Source of the DNA: Streptomyces violaceusniger Tu 4113
GTDB taxonomy: Bacteria; Actinomycetota; Actinomycetes; Streptomycetales; Streptomycetaceae
Assembly: GCF_000147815.2 (NCBI RefSeq)
Contig: NC_015951.1
Span: 62,001 to 126,000, forward strand
Length of the DNA: 64,000 bases
Direction: 5' to 3'
Positions within the stretch are counted from its first letter, which is position 1. The number at the start of each line of letters is the position of its first letter. A program made the translations under genes and the position numbers. The notes beneath the pieces are model-generated. The model was not told the origin of the DNA. It worked only from the letters and a program-made list of their open reading frames with translations, and searched no databases. Below are positions 44,677 to 52,015 of the stretch, piece after piece.

Positions 44677-44858
44677 AGCTGGTGTCGTTCGTGAACGGGA
44701 TCGGGTGTGATCTGCGGGCGGTGGAGGCGGGGCTGACGTTGCCGTTCAGCTCGGGGGCGGTCGAGGGGCAGGTGAACCGGATCAAGATGCTGAAGCGGCA
44801 GATGTTCGGCCGGGCCGGCCTGGCGCTGCTACGCAAGCGCGTCCTGCTGGCCGCGTGA
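44677..44858 (+). pseudogene. Truncated, inverted second copy of the ISL3 transposase C-terminus
   Basis: The plus strand repeats KLVSFVNGIGCDLRAVEAGL through LLRKRVLLAA, identical to the C-terminus of the 43000-44613 transposase, as part of the 247-bp inverted repeat reaching 44923. The N-terminal nine tenths of this copy are absent. Confidence 0.9.
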
Positions 44859-44945
44859 CCGTCCCACGGCCGAGTCGGGTCCGTGACCGTCCGTCAGCGC
44901 TGCACGAAAAGTGATCCAGAACCGAGTTCGACCGACGCCGAGAGG

Positions 44946-45341
44946 CGGCTCACCTCCGCTCGCGCGGAGAGCACCGACAGAAGATCGCCGACACCGCCCT
45001 GCGGCTCTGGCTCACCTCCGCTCGCGCAGAGAGCACACGAAAACAGCACCCGCCTGGGCGGTGGTGACCGGCTCACCTCCGCTCGCGCGGAGAGCACCTG
45101 TCCCATCCGCACATCGTCACCGTGCACGACGGCTCACCTCCGCTCGCGCGGAGAGCACCGGGACCAGGTCCGCTGGGCGAGGTCCCCGGCCGGCTCACCT
45201 CCGCTCGCGCGGAGAGCACTCGGGGGTCCACCGCTGGACGCCCTTGCCAGCCGGCTCACCTCCGCTCGCGCGGAGAGCACCATCAGCAAGATCCTGGAGA
45301 CGCCCGACGGGGCGGCTCACCTCCGCTCGCGCGGAGAGCAC
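44946..45341 (-). CRISPR. CRISPR array 1, leader-proximal part (7 repeats)
   Basis: Seven repeats starting at 44946, 45008, 45069, 45130, 45191, 45252 and 45313. Spacers are 32 nt (33 between the first two). The crRNA sense is minus; the leader lies at the right, against cas2. The repeat at 45008 has a changed last base and one loop-side change. Confidence 0.97.
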
Positions 45342-45400
45342 CCTTCGCGACCTGCACCGTTAGAACCGATTTGCCATTCCTTGACTGTTGCTTAGCGGAT
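45342..45400 (-). promoter_or_regulatory. Leader of CRISPR array 1
   Basis: In minus sense the sequence before the first repeat ends GGTGCAGGTCGCGAAGG after a TTCTAACG stretch, matching the ends of the other leaders in this window. It overlaps the last codons of cas2. The outer half differs from the other leaders. Confidence 0.75.
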
Positions 45401-45692
45401 CTGGTTGGAGAGATCCGAAGGCGACGAGAGTCAGTCCCTCGAAGTCGATCGGCCGTCGTCGTTGTTGACCTGCGGTTCGTAGCTCGAACCCCTGCTCGTT
45501 GTCGGCGGGATAGACGAGTACGGCTACGCCGTCTGCGGTGCAGGCTGTGACCGTACTCCACAGCTCATCACGTACACGGGCCGAGACAGTACCGACATAG
45601 AGCTGGGGTGTGACCTCCAGCAGCCACCGGGTCAGCGCCCCGCGTAGATGATCGGGGACCGCCGAGGCTGCAATTGTGATCATGGATGCCAT
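45360..45692 (-). CDS. cas2: Cas2e, CRISPR adaptation nuclease-fold protein
   Basis: 110 residues from ATG 45692 (a second ATG at 45683 is possible). ALTRWLLEVTPQLYVGTVSA, then RVRDELWSTV, YPADNEQGFELRT and IDFEGLTLVAF are the conserved Cas2e pattern. Cas2 bridges Cas1 dimers during spacer integration. The gene is intact and sits between the cas1 relic and the array leader; the frame of cas2 is open into the middle part of cas1, which only reflects the cas1 frameshift. Without Cas1 it should be unable to integrate spacers on its own. Confidence 0.92.
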   Translation of the reverse strand: MASMITIAASAVPDHLRGALTRWLLEVTPQLYVGTVSARVRDELWSTVTACTADGVAVLVYPADNEQGFELRTAGQQRRRPIDFEGLTLVAFGSLQPDPLSNSQGMANRF

Positions 45693-45708
45693 GGGAGCTC
45701 TCGTGTGG

Positions 45709-46629
45709 TCATGGAGCGTCCGCTGCGTAGTTGATGCCGCCAGGAATCGGACCGGAGACCGGGTCCCACAGGTCAACGAGTTGTTCTTCTGGTTCATGGA
45801 CATCAGCGGCGCGCTGGGGGGCGAGAATGCGCTGGATGTCGGCCGCGATACGAGGCATGAGTTTGAACAGGCGTAGCCCGTCGCGGAAGCTGCGGCGGGC
45901 CTGTTGCTCTGGGTTGTCGCTGTTGTGGAGGCTGAAGGCCAAGGGGATGGTGAGGTCTGCTTTGTACAAGTCGGCGATGTCGTAGACGAATGCCTGCTGG
46001 TTGCCGCTGTGGCGATGCCGTAGAGGCAGGTGTTGGCCGCGGAGAGGGCGAGGTTGACCGGGTCCTGGGTTTCCCATTGCTCGGGATCGTAGGTTCTGCG
46101 GAAGCGCCCAATGCAGTGTTGCCGGGCGAGGAGGCGGTACAGCGCTTTCATACGCTGCCCTTCAAGGCCGCGCAGCTGCTCGAGTGTCGGGGCGTGAGGG
46201 GCGGTGTCGGCCCCGAATCGCTGTTCGTACATTTGAACGGCGACGGCGAGGCGTTGCTCGTCGTCGGCCCAGGCACGGGCTTGGTGCTCAAGCCAGCGGG
46301 TGGTGAGGGAACTGGGGGTGGTGGCCGTGTAGCAGCGCACTCCACCGGCTCCGGTACTGCCATGGCGGGCCAGGGTGGTCAGAGCCCGGGCCGTGATGGA
46401 TGTGCCTGGGCCGAGCATCAGGCAGGACAGGGCTGCGGTGGGCAGGTAGACGAGTTCGGTGCCGCGTTCTTCGGTGGTGATAGTGGCGCACACCCCGGTG
46501 GACGCGCACGATGTCCAGGTAGAGAAAGGACAGGCTGTCGCCGATACGAGGCAGCATGGCGACCGTCGGTGCGGCGAGCCGTCGTCGAGCTCCGGTGTCG
46601 TTTTTCGGTGTGCGGCGGGGGGCGGTCAT
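45709..46629 (-). pseudogene. cas1: cas1, type I-E integrase, inactivated by several deletions
   Basis: ATG 46629 overlaps the cas6e stop (ATGA). The first part reads LAAPTVAMLPRIGDSLSFLY and LDIVRV, then the frame shifts near 46500. The middle (VCATITTEERGTELVYLPTA to VNLALSAANTCLYGIA) is in a second frame, and near 46010 it returns to the first frame as HSGNQQAFVYDIADLYKADL, ending IPGGINYAADAP at 45709. Compared with my memory of Cas1e, residues are missing after DIVRV, after ARHGST (the usual VLWxG stretch), and about 17 residues between LYGIA and HSGNQ. The three losses are multi-base, so they are not simple sequencing errors. Confidence 0.85.
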
Positions 46630-47270
46630 GCGGGTGCCAGGGTGAGCAGGCCACAGCCGTAGGCTTTGCCGCGGCCGATTCCCTCCATGAGACGCCGTTG
46701 GAGCAGGCCAGGGTCGGTGATGGTGGCGGTGCCGTCGAAGCAGGTGCGGGCGTGGCGGATGTGGTGCTTTCCCTGGGCGTGTTCGCCGCGGGCGGCGTCG
46801 AGAGGGGTGCTGTGGACAGTATGGATGGTGAGACCGCTTTGGCGGGCTTGCCGGATCCACCAGTCGTCTGCGGCGGCGCCGGTCAGGGGGACGATGGGTT
46901 TGAGGTTGTAGAGGGAGCGGGTGGTTTTGCCGGGTTTGCGGACGGCGCTGGCGGCGATGCGGTAGCGCACTGGGCGCCCGGCCCGGAGGCCGTCAAGCAG
47001 TGGGGTGAGGGGTTTGGTGGCGATGGTCCCGTAACCGACGGGTAGGGCGGTGGTGTCAGGCTGGGCCTGGCTCTGGATCAGGAGGTGAGGTCCCTGGGGG
47101 CCGTCTTCGATGCGGAACAGGACACCGAGTGCGGCGCGAGCTTGTTCGGCTGCGGTGTCGGGGAAGAGCTGCATGACGCGGTGGTGCATGCCCACCGCAC
47201 TGGCCAGGTCACGGCGGGCTTGGCGGCTGCGGAGGTCAGGGATGATGCGGGTGAGCCACAGCTCGGTCAT
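46626..47270 (-). CDS. cas6e: Cas6e, crRNA-processing endoribonuclease
   Basis: 214 residues from ATG 47270, which overlaps the cas5 stop (ATGA). The N-terminus has MHHRVMQLFPD with the conserved His of Cas6e. The middle has FRIEDGPQGPHLLIQSQAQP, and the C-terminus the Gly-rich RRLMEGIGRGKAYGCGLLTL that is typical of Cas6e RAMPs. It cuts the repeat hairpin to give crRNAs with an 8-nt 5' handle, here GTGAGCCG. Intact. Confidence 0.95.
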   Translation of the reverse strand: MTELWLTRIIPDLRSRQARRDLASAVGMHHRVMQLFPDTAAEQARAALGVLFRIEDGPQGPHLLIQSQAQPDTTALPVGYGTIATKPLTPLLDGLRAGRPVRYRIAASAVRKPGKTTRSLYNLKPIVPLTGAAADDWWIRQARQSGLTIHTVHSTPLDAARGEHAQGKHHIRHARTCFDGTATITDPGLLQRRLMEGIGRGKAYGCGLLTLAPA

Positions 47271-48130
47271 GCGTCCGCCTCCTGGTCCAGGTCGTCGCGG
47301 TAAGCGTTGAGGTACGTGTGGATCTGGGTCAGATAGGCAGCGCCCAGGCCGCCGCGCTGGGTGGCGGGCAGATGGAGGGTGCGCCGGTAGACAGCACGAG
47401 CCCGATACGTGCGCTGGTGCGGGCCGAAGTCGAGGGGGTGGTCGTTGAGTTCGCCGGTGGGGGTCGCCCCGTCGTGCGGCCCGGCGGCTTCCGGTGCGCC
47501 CGGCAGAGTGTCCAGGGGCTGGTCGCTGATGAAGTCGATCGCCGCGGTCTCCTCCACCGCGGCGTCGTCGTGGCGGGAGGACGATGCCGTGGCCAGGGGC
47601 AGGCGGACCAGGTGGTGCAGCGGATTCCGGAAGAGTCCGTCGCCGATGAGCAGGGGCCCGTGGGGTGGGCAGGAACGGCGCCCGAGATAGAGGGGCCAGG
47701 CAGGTTCCTTGAGCGCTGCGGCGCACTGCTGCAGGAGTTGGTGGTCGTCGCTGGTGATGGCGGCGGTGAAGGCGGCATCTGCCAGGTAGTAGCGGTGGGA
47801 GAGCAGGGTGGCTGCCGAGGAGGGGCGTTTCTTGCCTTCGGCAGTGGTGACGGTCCGCTTCGCGGGCAGGCCGCCGCCGACGGTGTGCAGGTCGCGCAGC
47901 AGAACACCGCGGCGGTCCGACCGGATGGTCAGCGACATGCTGGCCAGGTCCTCGATGGTTTCGCCGCGGCGGCGGCCCAGGGCGCAGGCCAGGAGGCCGG
48001 TGATGCCGGACTTGGTGGGGAACGGCGCGGTGTCGCGCTGGTTGAAGCGGCTGTGCTCGCCCCAGGACTGCAGTGGCCCGGCCAGATGCAGCAGCAGCCC
48101 CAGGAACGGCTTCGCCGACGGCGCCGTCAT
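47267..48130 (-). CDS. cas5: Cas5e, Cascade subunit
   Basis: 287 residues. The start FLGLLLHLAGPLQSWGEHSR and FPTKSGITGLLACALGRRRG are the signature of Cas5 (CasD) RAMP proteins. It caps the 5' handle of the crRNA in the Cascade complex. ATG 48130 overlaps the cas7 stop. Somewhat longer than the E. coli protein (224) because of an insertion around residues 195-245. Intact. Confidence 0.95.
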   Translation of the reverse strand: MTAPSAKPFLGLLLHLAGPLQSWGEHSRFNQRDTAPFPTKSGITGLLACALGRRRGETIEDLASMSLTIRSDRRGVLLRDLHTVGGGLPAKRTVTTAEGKKRPSSAATLLSHRYYLADAAFTAAITSDDHQLLQQCAAALKEPAWPLYLGRRSCPPHGPLLIGDGLFRNPLHHLVRLPLATASSSRHDDAAVEETAAIDFISDQPLDTLPGAPEAAGPHDGATPTGELNDHPLDFGPHQRTYRARAVYRRTLHLPATQRGGLGAAYLTQIHTYLNAYRDDLDQEADA

Positions 48131-49302
48131 GCCTCCGCCTCGGCAGGAACGGCGGGGGTGAGGGCGGTGTCGATGCTGAGGTGGATCAGTTCGGGGAAGG
48201 AGCTGTGGCGCTCGCCGAGCCCGGTGAGGTCTTTGTCCTCGAGGCTGGCCCAGCCGGAGGAGAGAAGGCCGCGCTCGCCGAGGAGCTGGTGCGCGGCCTC
48301 GGCGTAGGCGGCGAGCTGCTGGCGGGAGGCTGTGGCGTAGCCGCCGTGGCGGTCTGCGGTGACCGGTTCCTCGAACGCGGCTGCGAAGGAGACGGGCCGG
48401 TCGCTGCGGACGCCGATGTGCACCAGGTCGGGGATGGTGTGCGGGGCGGTGGAGTTCTTCTTCGCCTGCGGCAGGGAGAGCACGAAGGCCTCGGCGAAAG
48501 CCGAGGTCAGCTCCCGCGCCGCGGTGATGTCGCCGTCGAGGTTGCGCAGCAGGTCATCGAGGTCGACGGTGGCGTACCGGTAGAAGACGCCGGCGCTGTG
48601 TTCGGTGCTGCCCATGTGGGCGCTGCCCGCGGTGTCCTTCCAGCCGGCGGTGATGTCGTCGACGGCGGAGAAGTAGTCGACTTCCACGTCGGTGGCGTGG
48701 GTGGTCATCGCGTGGGCGACCTGGACGGCGCCGTCGACACCGGCGCCGTCGACCTCCGCGAGCATCCGGCCGAGAAGGTTGATGACCCCGTTGCGGGACC
48801 GCAGCACCGCATCGATATCGCCCTTGGGTAGAACGCTCTTGCCGCCCTTCTTCATATCCGGCGCCGCCTCGAGAACCTCGCGGTGCTGGACGGCCAGGTC
48901 CGCCAGCTCGGTGACCGCGGTACCTGGCACGTACACCATCGCGTTGGTCGACCACGCCGGCACATCATCGTCCGGCGGGTCGGCCTTGATGCTGCTGCCG
49001 GCCGCGATGTGCTGCCCGGCCCGCCGCGCCAGATCCTCCGGCCAGCCGCATCGCTCCCGCAGGTCCTTCGCGACGGCTTCCCCGATCCGGCGAGTCCGCA
49101 GCGCCTTCTGTCCCAGCGTCCGCTCGAAGTACAGGCGCGTCGCCCGCTTCCAGCACTGGCTGCTGACCCTCGTGCGCTCCACGTTCCCGTACTGGACGGT
49201 CTTGACTGAGTTGGTGTCGTCCCGGTTGAGGTTGGCGTACGGCACGCTCTGCAGCACGTGCAGATCGACGAAACGTCCCGGAGCATGAACCACTCGCTGC
49301 AT
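48127..49302 (-). CDS. cas7: Cas7e (CasC/Cse4), Cascade backbone
   Basis: 391 residues. FVDLHVLQSVPYANLNRDDT with SVKTVQYGNVERTRVSSQCW is the Cas7e N-terminus. The mid part contains SAHMGSTEHSAGVFYRYATV, DLDDLLRNLD and a C-terminal FAAAFEEPV. Multiple copies of Cas7 coat the crRNA spacer. It begins 156 bp after the cse2 stop, the only sizeable gap between effector genes. Intact. Confidence 0.96.
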   Translation of the reverse strand: MQRVVHAPGRFVDLHVLQSVPYANLNRDDTNSVKTVQYGNVERTRVSSQCWKRATRLYFERTLGQKALRTRRIGEAVAKDLRERCGWPEDLARRAGQHIAAGSSIKADPPDDDVPAWSTNAMVYVPGTAVTELADLAVQHREVLEAAPDMKKGGKSVLPKGDIDAVLRSRNGVINLLGRMLAEVDGAGVDGAVQVAHAMTTHATDVEVDYFSAVDDITAGWKDTAGSAHMGSTEHSAGVFYRYATVDLDDLLRNLDGDITAARELTSAFAEAFVLSLPQAKKNSTAPHTIPDLVHIGVRSDRPVSFAAAFEEPVTADRHGGYATASRQQLAAYAEAAHQLLGERGLLSSGWASLEDKDLTGLGERHSSFPELIHLSIDTALTPAVPAEAEA

Positions 49303-49458
49303 GAAAACTTCTCCCCTTAGTTGAAAAACAGCAGATCAAACCGGTGCCCGATAGGATCGGGCCAGCCCGGACATCGCGATGGAACAGCCCCCTCGGCCAC
49401 AACTACGGCCGGGCTCGGCCAGGTTCGGGTGCGATGCCAGGGGCCCGGTGGGGCAGGG

Positions 49459-50151
49459 TCAGCCAGCCGCTGCCGCGGGCCGGTCGGCGTCTGTGGCATC
49501 AGCCTGCTCGGCGGCGTCCTTGGCGGCCGCGATCTCGGCCTGCCGTCTGGCGCGGTAGAAGTCCTGCAGCCACCGCCGCCCTGTACGCCCCCGCTGGTCA
49601 CGCCAGCCCCGCAAGTCCACCACCAGCTGCGCCCAGTCCGGCTGGGTCTTCTTGTCGCACAGCTGCCGCACCGCCGCCGGCAGATGACGGTGAATCCCGG
49701 CCACGCTCTGCCGAGTCAGCAGATTCAGCCGCATCTCCGCGCTGCTCTCCCGCAGCCCGTCCCGCGGCCGGGCGACCGCTGCCGCGAAGGCCACGCCCAG
49801 GCTTTCCCCGAACCGCGACCCCGGCGACTTCCCCGCCTTCTCTGCCCGTCCTGTCTGGTTGGGCGCTTCGGTGTCGCGGCGGGCGGCGATCAGCGCGGCC
49901 ACCGCGTAGTAGGCCCGCTGCGTGTCCTCATCCAGCGACGGCAGCCACACCGCCACATACCGGTGCATCCGCCGGGCCTCATCCGGATGTTTCCCCACAC
50001 CGGTCCGCAACGCGGCCCGCGCACCGCGGTCCTGCGCACACAACTGGAGCATCGCGGCCACGAACTCCCTGGCGTGCGCCAGCCGGCCCGTTACCTGTGC
50101 CTGGTCCGGCCCTTTCCCGGTCTGCTGTGCGGGGATCGTTCCCTCGCTCAT
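49459..50151 (-). CDS. cse2: Cse2 (CasB), Cascade small subunit
   Basis: 230 residues, somewhat longer than E. coli Cse2 (160). Arginine-rich helical protein: LAHAREFVAAMLQLCAQDRG, then ARAALRTGVGKHPDEARRMH and LLTRQSVAGIHRHLPAAVRQ match the family pattern. It stabilises the crRNA-target duplex. ATG 50151 overlaps the casA stop. The Ala-rich C-terminus (AEIAAAKDAAEQADATDADR) is typical of the actinobacterial forms. Confidence 0.92.
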   Translation of the reverse strand: MSEGTIPAQQTGKGPDQAQVTGRLAHAREFVAAMLQLCAQDRGARAALRTGVGKHPDEARRMHRYVAVWLPSLDEDTQRAYYAVAALIAARRDTEAPNQTGRAEKAGKSPGSRFGESLGVAFAAAVARPRDGLRESSAEMRLNLLTRQSVAGIHRHLPAAVRQLCDKKTQPDWAQLVVDLRGWRDQRGRTGRRWLQDFYRARRQAEIAAAKDAAEQADATDADRPAAAAG

Positions 50152-51758
50152 CGCGCCGTCCCTCCCCCGCCGCCTGCGGCGGCGGCCGTTTTCTTCGCTG
50201 GCTTCGGTCGGCCCCCATACAGCTCCACCCGGGCCTCCTCACGCGCCCGAGCCCCCCGAGCCGTACCCGCCGCCCCGTAGGTGACCTGCTCATACACCTG
50301 CTCAGCGATCCGTCTGAACCCGCGCGCCGCCCCGTCGAAGTCCCGCTCGCGCACCCGACGCCAGAACTCCTCCTCCGCCCGCGGCCAGAACCTGGCCGCC
50401 GCCTCCTGCGACCAGCCGCACTCGACCGCCTTGGACGCATCGGTGAACAGCGCCCACGCTTTTCGCGTCGCAGTGGCCAGGCGGAACCCGGCTGTCTCTC
50501 CCCACACCCGCAGCCGCCCCACCTCCCGCGCGGCTGGCACATCCTCCTGCTTCAACAGCCCCACCAGCGGCGGCGTGCACGCCGCAACGAACTGGATGTC
50601 CTTGGCCTGCCCGTCCTGCTCGAACCCCACCGCCCGCACCCGCAGTTCCTCACACGCCTCCACCGCGGTGCGGAACACCTTCGGCCGCCGCGGCCGTGCC
50701 GCCCCCGGCGGATCCTCCAGCAACAGCGCGTCCACGTCCCGCCACAGCGCCCGGCCCGCATCCGCAAGCCGCGGGTACCGATTGCCCTCCTTGCTGGTCT
50801 GCCAGATCAGGAAGTCATCGTCCCGCGGCATCTTCTCCAGGAACGCCCAGGAGATATACGCATCCCGCACCGTCTGACCGCCGGGTTCGGGCACCAGCAG
50901 CAGCGCGTGCTGTGACCGCGCCGTCAGCCCCGAACACGGCCCGCGCACCATATCCGGAGCCTGAACCGGGTCCGGCAGCTCCTCCCACTCCCACGGACAC
51001 AGGTCCGCCTCCGGCCGCACGTCCGGATCCGGCTCGGCCACCCCGGCCAGCAGCGTCTCGAACAGCGTCCGGCCCTCCGGGTGGTAGGACAGGGCACTCC
51101 GCAGCGGTCCGGCGGTCACATTCGCCGCCTTCACCGACCCGACCGTCCTCGACGAACAGCGCCCCGACGGACCCCAATACCGCCACACCAGCAGATGCAG
51201 CACCGCCTCCGCCGCGGCCGGAGCCTGCGGGGCCGCATCCCGGGTGTGCTGGAACCAGGCGTGATTGTTCCCTGACGGACGCGTCGTGATCAGCTTGTTC
51301 ACCCCGGCGGCCTTCTCGCACTGCTGCGCCAGCCGCGGGTCCTGGAGGAACGGCCACACCGGATCGAACAGACGGAACCGGTCGGTGTAACGGCTCAGGT
51401 AGGCCCATAGCCGATCCGGGTTGAGCCGACCGTCGTCCAGGACGTCGTACCGGCGGTCACTCCAGTCATCGCCTGGCCGGTCCAGGCCCGTGACCCGGGC
51501 GGTGAGCGCGTACAGCACCCGGTATAAACCCGCCAGCGCCGGCGGCACCGTCACCGCCAGAGCATCGATCTCGTGCGCCCGCTCCAGCAACTCACGCAAC
51601 CCCACCGCAGCAGGCAGTTCCTCCCCGCCCTCAGCCGCCGCTTCCCCTGCGTCCGCGGCCGTTCCTCCGGCGTCCGCGAGGGTCTCTGCCGACCAGCGCA
51701 CCGGTATCCACCGCTGCTCTAACAGGTCGTAGCCCTCATCGGGTGGTGTCCGCTCCAT
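50148..51758 (-). CDS. cse1: Cse1 (CasA/Cas8e), Cascade large subunit
   Basis: 536 residues from ATG 51758, chosen because GGGGAGG stands 5 nt upstream and the product then starts at the usual place (YDLLEQRWIPVRW). RLFDPVWPFLQDPRLAQQCE, INKL-type and NNHAWFQHTR segments and the late FRLATATRKAWALFTDASKA fit Cas8e, which recognises the PAM and recruits Cas3. The upstream region 51759-52015 contains a degenerate mini-CRISPR unit. A longer open frame to 52016 would run through that unit and is rejected. Confidence 0.94.
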   Translation of the reverse strand: MERTPPDEGYDLLEQRWIPVRWSAETLADAGGTAADAGEAAAEGGEELPAAVGLRELLERAHEIDALAVTVPPALAGLYRVLYALTARVTGLDRPGDDWSDRRYDVLDDGRLNPDRLWAYLSRYTDRFRLFDPVWPFLQDPRLAQQCEKAAGVNKLITTRPSGNNHAWFQHTRDAAPQAPAAAEAVLHLLVWRYWGPSGRCSSRTVGSVKAANVTAGPLRSALSYHPEGRTLFETLLAGVAEPDPDVRPEADLCPWEWEELPDPVQAPDMVRGPCSGLTARSQHALLLVPEPGGQTVRDAYISWAFLEKMPRDDDFLIWQTSKEGNRYPRLADAGRALWRDVDALLLEDPPGAARPRRPKVFRTAVEACEELRVRAVGFEQDGQAKDIQFVAACTPPLVGLLKQEDVPAAREVGRLRVWGETAGFRLATATRKAWALFTDASKAVECGWSQEAAARFWPRAEEEFWRRVRERDFDGAARGFRRIAEQVYEQVTYGAAGTARGARAREEARVELYGGRPKPAKKTAAAAGGGGGTAR

Positions 51759-51801
51759 GTCGCCTCCCCAGGCGTGTGAGTGGGTAGCCTTCGATGTGAC
51801 A

Positions 51802-51890
51802 GGAGACCCCGCTGGCGCGGGGGTGAGCCGCGAGAGGTGGGCAAAGGCTCGCCCGAGGTTCCTGCTCTCCCCGCGCGAGCGGGGGCCCAG
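51802..51890 (+). CRISPR. Degenerate two-repeat unit between cas3 and cse1 (crRNA-like regulator candidate)
   Basis: Pseudo-repeat 1 at 51802-51830 has a perfect stem CCCCGC-TGGC-GCGGGG followed by the exact 8-nt handle GTGAGCCG. A 31-nt guide-length segment (51831-51861) follows, then pseudo-repeat 2 at 51862-51890 with stem CCCCGC-GCGA-GCGGGG but a lost handle. Its stem differs from the array repeats (CCCCGC instead of CTCCGC). A transcript from the plus strand could be cut by Cas6e and loaded into Cascade. It ends 44 bp before cse1 and is antisense to the cse1 leader region. Confidence 0.68.
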
Positions 51891-51927
51891 TTGTCCCGCC
51901 TCGAGCTCGGGGGCCGGGGCCCATGCC

Positions 51928-51954
51928 GTCCCGCCCCGAGCTCGCGGGCGGGAC
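51928..51954. terminator. GC-rich hairpin downstream of cas3
   Basis: GTCCCGCC (51928-51935) pairs with GGCGGGAC (51947-51954) around an 11-nt loop that is itself partly palindromic (CGAGCTCG). There is no T-run. It lies 62 bp after the cas3 stop and may terminate or attenuate cas3 read-through, or protect a 3' end. Confidence 0.45.
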
Positions 51955-52015
51955 GACCACGCTGAACAGTAGAAGCGAGACGTGGGTAAAAGCGGCCGAA
52001 TACGGAGATTGGCCA

